Part shown: positions 60,447-64,000 of the stretch, one piece after another
How the letters are laid out: each line of letters starts with the position of its first letter
How positions within the stretch are numbered: the first letter of the stretch is position 1
Source: Thalassospira povalilytica
GTDB taxonomy: Bacteria > Pseudomonadota > Alphaproteobacteria > Rhodospirillales > Thalassospiraceae
Assembly (NCBI RefSeq): GCF_002844235.1
Contig: NZ_PGTS01000001.1
Location: 868,001 to 932,000, forward strand
Direction: 5' to 3'
Length of the DNA stretch: 64,000 bases
Translations under genes and position numbers: made by a program
The notes under the pieces: generated by a model
Told to the model about the DNA's origin: nothing
Database searches by the model: none
What the model saw: the letters and a program-made list of their open reading frames with translations, nothing else

Positions 60447-62729
60447 ATGAGCATTCCCTCCGCCGCAGTCTCTGGTCCGCGACGCCTTTTAAAGCGCGTC
60501 CGTGACGTTATGGCTGGGCCGGGGACTGCGGAAGAGCGTCTGGGACAGATCGTAACCATCATTGCTGCGGATATGGTGGCAGAGGTGTGCTCGGTCTATG
60601 TCATGCGCGCGGGCGAAGTGCTTGAACTGTTCGCGACATGTGGTCTGTCCAAAGAGGCGGTCCACATGACCCGCCTGCGCGTTGGCGAGGGCATTGTCGG
60701 TTTTGTTGCCGCCCATGCCCGTCCGCTTAATCTCAAGGATGCGCAAAAGCACCCGAACTTTGCCTATCGCCCGGAAACCGGCGAGGAAATCTATCATTCC
60801 ATGATCGGTGTGCCGATTTTGCGCGGTGGTCGCATTATCGGGGTTCTGGCCGTTCAGAACCGTACCGAACGCCTTTATTCCGAAGACGAACAGGAAGCGC
60901 TTGAAAACGTAGCCATGGTGCTGGCCGAAATGGTCGCCGGTGGCGAACTGGTCAGCCGTGAAGAGCTGCTTCCGGCTGATGGGATTGCATTATTGCCGTT
61001 GCGTCTGGGCGGGGCGCGTCTGGCACCCGGGATCGGCAAGGGGCTTGCCGTTCTTCATGAGCCGCGCATCGTCATTGATCGCATGGTGTCCGAAGACCCG
61101 GAAGAAGAACTGACGCGTCTGCGCGAAGCCATGCACGGGCTTCAGAACCATCTCGACAAGATGCTCGAAGCAGTATCGGGTATTGATGGCCTGAACGAGG
61201 CCGACGATCCGGGCGACATTCTTGAAGCCTATCGGATGATTGCCCAGGATACCGGATGGCTTAACCGCATCACCGAGGCGGTTCATACCGGCCTTACCGC
61301 AGAAGCCGCGGTGCAAAAAGTTCATGACGATACGCGTGCGCGCATGGCGCAGGTCTCCGACCCGTATTTGCGCGAACGTCTTCATGATCTCGAAGATCTG
61401 GCCAACCGGTTGTTGCAGCATCTTTCCGGGCAATATCAGTCCCCGGCATTTGGCGATCTGCCTGATGACATCATTCTGGTTGCGCGCAATATAGGTCCGG
61501 CCGAACTTCTTGATTATGATCATACCCGGTTGCGCGGTCTGGCGCTTGAAGAAGGGTCGCATACCTCGCACGTGGCGATCGTTGCCCGTGCGCTTGATAT
61601 TCCGGTTCTGGGCGGAGTCAAAGGGGTTCTCGACAAGGTCGAGGCCGGTGATCCGCTGATTGTTGATGCTGACAATACCCAGCTGTTTGTCCGCCCGACC
61701 GAAGATGTGCGCGCCGTAATTGATGGCGCCCTTAAGGCCCGGGCGGAACGCAAGGCGCTTTATGCCCAGATGCGCGACATGCCCGCACGCACCACCGATG
61801 GTGCGGACATTTCGCTTAATGTGAATGCCGGTCTTTTGATCGATGTTCCCCATGTGGTGGAAAGCGGTGCGGATGGTATTGGCCTGTACCGGACGGAAAT
61901 TCCATTCATGGTGCGATCGGCCATGCCCGATATCACCGACCAGACGCGTCTTTACGACCGGATTTTCGAACAGGCGGACGGACGTCCTGTTGTGTTTCGG
62001 ACCCTTGATGTCGGGGGTGACAAGTTGTTACCCTATTGGGAGGACATGACAGAAGAAAACCCGGCAATGGGGTGGCGGTCGATCCGCATCACCCTGGATC
62101 GCCCGGCAGTGCTTGTGCATCAGTTGCGCGCCCTGATCCGGGCCGGTCATGACCGGGATCTGTATGTCATGTTCCCGATGATCGCAGAAGTGGCCGAGTT
62201 TGATCAGGCCAAGCAGCTTCTGGATCAGCAGCTTAAACGTGAAGCCGAACGCGGATTTGTACCGCGCAAGGTCGAAGTTGGCGCAATGCTCGAAGTGCCC
62301 GCCCTGATCTGGCAGGCCCCGACATTGCTTGACCGGGTGGATTTCCTGTCGGTTGGGACCAACGATCTGTTGCAGTTCATGTTTGCTGCCGATCGCGGTA
62401 ACCCGCGGATCGAAGGACGGTATGATACCCTGTCACCGAGTGTATTTGCATTTATGCGGCAATTGGTGACATTGTGTGACCAGCGGAATGTCCGCCTGAC
62501 CATTTGTGGTGAAATGGCGGGGCGGCCGCTCGAAGCGATGGCTCTCATCGGTTTGGGAATCAAACGATTGTCAATGGCGCCTGCATCTGTCGGTCCTGTG
62601 AAGGAAATGGTCAGAAGCATGTGCAAGGCTGAAGTTGAAAGATATGTCCTGACGATAATGGACAGTTCCACCAGATCTCTGCGTTCGCGTCTTAAGGCTT
62701 TCGCAATAGATCATGGTGTAAAACTTTAA
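60447..62729 (+). CDS. ptsP: PtsP, enzyme I of the nitrogen phosphotransferase system
   Basis: A 760-aa PTS(Ntr) enzyme I. An N-terminal GAF domain (about 25-165) precedes the enzyme I body. The phospho-accepting His375 lies in GSHTSHVAIVARAL; GLYRTEIPFM, LDVGGDKLLPYW, DFLSVGTNDLLQF and LTICGEMAG mark the PEP-binding barrel. It passes phosphate from PEP to NPr and then EIIA(Ntr), linking carbon/nitrogen status to transport and regulation. It has AGAG-type spacing 5 nt from the preceding gene. Confidence 0.96.
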   Translation: MSIPSAAVSGPRRLLKRVRDVMAGPGTAEERLGQIVTIIAADMVAEVCSVYVMRAGEVLELFATCGLSKEAVHMTRLRVGEGIVGFVAAHARPLNLKDAQKHPNFAYRPETGEEIYHSMIGVPILRGGRIIGVLAVQNRTERLYSEDEQEALENVAMVLAEMVAGGELVSREELLPADGIALLPLRLGGARLAPGIGKGLAVLHEPRIVIDRMVSEDPEEELTRLREAMHGLQNHLDKMLEAVSGIDGLNEADDPGDILEAYRMIAQDTGWLNRITEAVHTGLTAEAAVQKVHDDTRARMAQVSDPYLRERLHDLEDLANRLLQHLSGQYQSPAFGDLPDDIILVARNIGPAELLDYDHTRLRGLALEEGSHTSHVAIVARALDIPVLGGVKGVLDKVEAGDPLIVDADNTQLFVRPTEDVRAVIDGALKARAERKALYAQMRDMPARTTDGADISLNVNAGLLIDVPHVVESGADGIGLYRTEIPFMVRSAMPDITDQTRLYDRIFEQADGRPVVFRTLDVGGDKLLPYWEDMTEENPAMGWRSIRITLDRPAVLVHQLRALIRAGHDRDLYVMFPMIAEVAEFDQAKQLLDQQLKREAERGFVPRKVEVGAMLEVPALIWQAPTLLDRVDFLSVGTNDLLQFMFAADRGNPRIEGRYDTLSPSVFAFMRQLVTLCDQRNVRLTICGEMAGRPLEAMALIGLGIKRLSMAPASVGPVKEMVRSMCKAEVERYVLTIMDSSTRSLRSRLKAFAIDHGVKL

Positions 62730-62795
62730 AAAACATCGCTTTTGGTGGGGGTATCTGCTATTTTTATTGCTAGATCGTAACGTGGGGGTGCGGAG

Positions 62796-64000
62796 TTGGC
62801 GATCAAAAAGCGAAAGGAAGATCATTTGGGTGATGAGTCCCGTGAACGCCTGCGTTTCAGGCCTTTATCCGGGGACCAGCCATCGAATGATGTTGTGATG
62901 GACGCAGAGAATAATCAGTTCGGCGGTGGAAGTGCCGATGTCGGAAGCCTGCTTAAGGCGACCCGTACCGGATTGGGGCAATCAGTCGAAGACGTTTGCC
63001 GTATGCTCCGTATTCGCAAAATCTATATCGAAGCCATTGAAAACAGCGACTATTCGATCTTGCCGAATGGTCCCTATGGTCTTGGCTTTGTAAAGGCATA
63101 TGCCGAACATCTTGGATTGGACGGGGCAGAAATGACCCGTCGTTTCCGCGAGGAAAGCAATGCGCCTGCGGTTCGCAGCGAATTGTCATTCCCGAAACCG
63201 GTTCAGGAAAGCCGTGTGCCCGGTGGGGCGGTGCTGCTGATTGCCGTGATGCTGGGTCTTGGTGCTTATGGCGGATGGTACTATCTGTCGAGCCAGGGCA
63301 AAACCATTGCTGATCTGGTTGATCCGTTGCCCGAACGCCTGGCAAGCTATTCGGCAAAGCCGGTCGAGCCGGCTGAACCGCGTAATCTTGAAAACGCAGC
63401 CGAGGCACAAGCCGCCGAGGCCGATGTTCCTGCAACAGCACCGGTAACCCCGGAAACGGCGGCGAATGACGCATCTGATGCGCCAGTCACCCCGGTCGTG
63501 CCGTCACAGGAAACTGCAACCGCGACAGAAGAACCGGTCGCGGAACCGCAATCGGCACCGGCCGCCGAAGTTGCAGAAGCAACCGAGGCAACCGGCGCAT
63601 CTGATGCACCGGCACCGGTTGTGGCCGAAGAACCCGCAGCCACGCCGGAAACGGCACCTGCGCCGGCTGAACAGCAACCTGCTGCTTCGGCATCGACATC
63701 GGCACCGGCGGCACCCGCAGCGGAAGTTGCGTCGGTTCCTGCGGCACCGGAAGTCGAAGAGGCGGGCGGTGCCCGTGTGTTCGGGGCGGTCAATGTTGAC
63801 AGCCGTGTCACGATTTCGGCGGTTGAGACCAGCTGGGTCCGCATCCGCGAGTCAGATGGCAATGTGCTTCTGACCCGTATGCTGACGGCAGGCGATACCT
63901 ATAAGGTGCCGAATCGTGATGGCCTTAAACTTGAAGTCGGCAATGCCGGTGCGCTGACCTATAGCATCGACGGTGCGGACGCCAAGCCGGTCGGCGATTA
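62796..64000 (+). CDS. rodZ: RodZ-like HTH membrane protein, C-terminus cut by the window
   Basis: About 400 codons, open to the right edge. I take the TTG at 62796 (GGGGGTG just upstream); an ATG at 62898 is an alternative. The N-terminal HTH (SLLKATRTGLGQSVEDVCRM, IYIEAIENSDYSILP) is the HTH_25 type of RodZ, followed by a single membrane helix (GAVLLIAVMLGLGAYGGWYYL), a long Ala/Pro/Glu/Thr-rich linker (about 63360-63765) and a beta-rich periplasmic domain (DUF4115-like, starting near VNVDSRVTISAVETSWVRI). RodZ anchors MreB to the envelope and helps rod shape. Its place after ptsP is usual in alphaproteobacteria. Confidence 0.85.
   Translation, partial: MAIKKRKEDHLGDESRERLRFRPLSGDQPSNDVVMDAENNQFGGGSADVGSLLKATRTGLGQSVEDVCRMLRIRKIYIEAIENSDYSILPNGPYGLGFVKAYAEHLGLDGAEMTRRFREESNAPAVRSELSFPKPVQESRVPGGAVLLIAVMLGLGAYGGWYYLSSQGKTIADLVDPLPERLASYSAKPVEPAEPRNLENAAEAQAAEADVPATAPVTPETAANDASDAPVTPVVPSQETATATEEPVAEPQSAPAAEVAEATEATGASDAPAPVVAEEPAATPETAPAPAEQQPAASASTSAPAAPAAEVASVPAAPEVEEAGGARVFGAVNVDSRVTISAVETSWVRIRESDGNVLLTRMLTAGDTYKVPNRDGLKLEVGNAGALTYSIDGADAKPVGD

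Overview
The window looks like chromosomal DNA of an alphaproteobacterium, most likely a marine Rhodospirillales member of the Thalassospira type (an inference from gene content and moderately high G+C, not from a search). Pointers are the hflK-hflC-DUF2065-degP block, the F1-ATPase zeta inhibitor (DUF1476), the purS/purQ/purL form of FGAM synthase, an NDUFAF5-like methyltransferase, and the ubiG/lysC/ptsP/rodZ neighbourhood. I see no rRNA, tRNA, CRISPR array, transposase, integrase or phage gene.

Layout. 1-2.7 kb: membrane protein quality control (degP partial, DUF2065, hflC, hflK), divergent from mrp (3.1-4.3 kb) across a region carrying a 21-bp inverted duplication. 4.3-15 kb: purine synthesis (purL, purQ, purS, purC, and purB further on), interleaved with an NRDE protein, the ATPase zeta subunit, an orphan LuxR-type response regulator, a CTP-synthase-like amidotransferase, a DMT exporter and a LysR regulator. 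15.3-17.1 kb: a GAF/HD-GYP protein with a large insertion. 17.2-22.7 kb: a complete oligopeptide ABC transporter (oppA-B-C-D-F order). 23.2-30.7 kb: an ECF sigma factor, FecR anti-sigma factor, STN-type TonB-dependent receptor, exported trypsin/PDZ protease and MipA-like porin, the most system-like accessory block. 30.8-36 kb: VOC protein, radC, map, sfsA, a small conserved-looking protein, a membrane M41-like peptidase without AAA module, and the NDUFAF5-like methyltransferase. 36.1-42.9 kb: PNPOx-like protein, GST, two LysR regulators, membrane flavodoxin, class III cyclase, alpha/beta hydrolase. 43-44.1 kb: comF, grxC. 44.2-47.1 kb: a GntR-controlled operon with an EctD-like dioxygenase and a SAF-domain oxidoreductase. 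47.4-49.5 kb: Nit amidase, VOC, YHS protein. 49.6-53.7 kb: a probable metal-linked ABC transporter with a His-rich permease loop, a Tat-exported CPFC protein, and alkaline phosphatase. 54-64 kb: methyltransferase, DUF1178, PAS-GGDEF, ubiG, lysC, flavin oxidoreductase, ptsP, rodZ (partial).

How it fits together. Housekeeping genes form a backbone (methyltransferase, comF, grxC, nit, DUF1178, ubiG, lysC, ptsP, rodZ) whose order resembles that of other alphaproteobacteria but is split by accessory insertions at 36-43, 44-47, 48-54 and 55-57 kb. Two c-di-GMP enzymes of opposite type (HD-GYP and GGDEF) and a class III cyclase indicate nucleotide second-messenger signalling. Most transcription units end in clear intrinsic terminators, so operon borders are fairly well defined. 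Functions are read from motifs by eye; no database or structure search was run.
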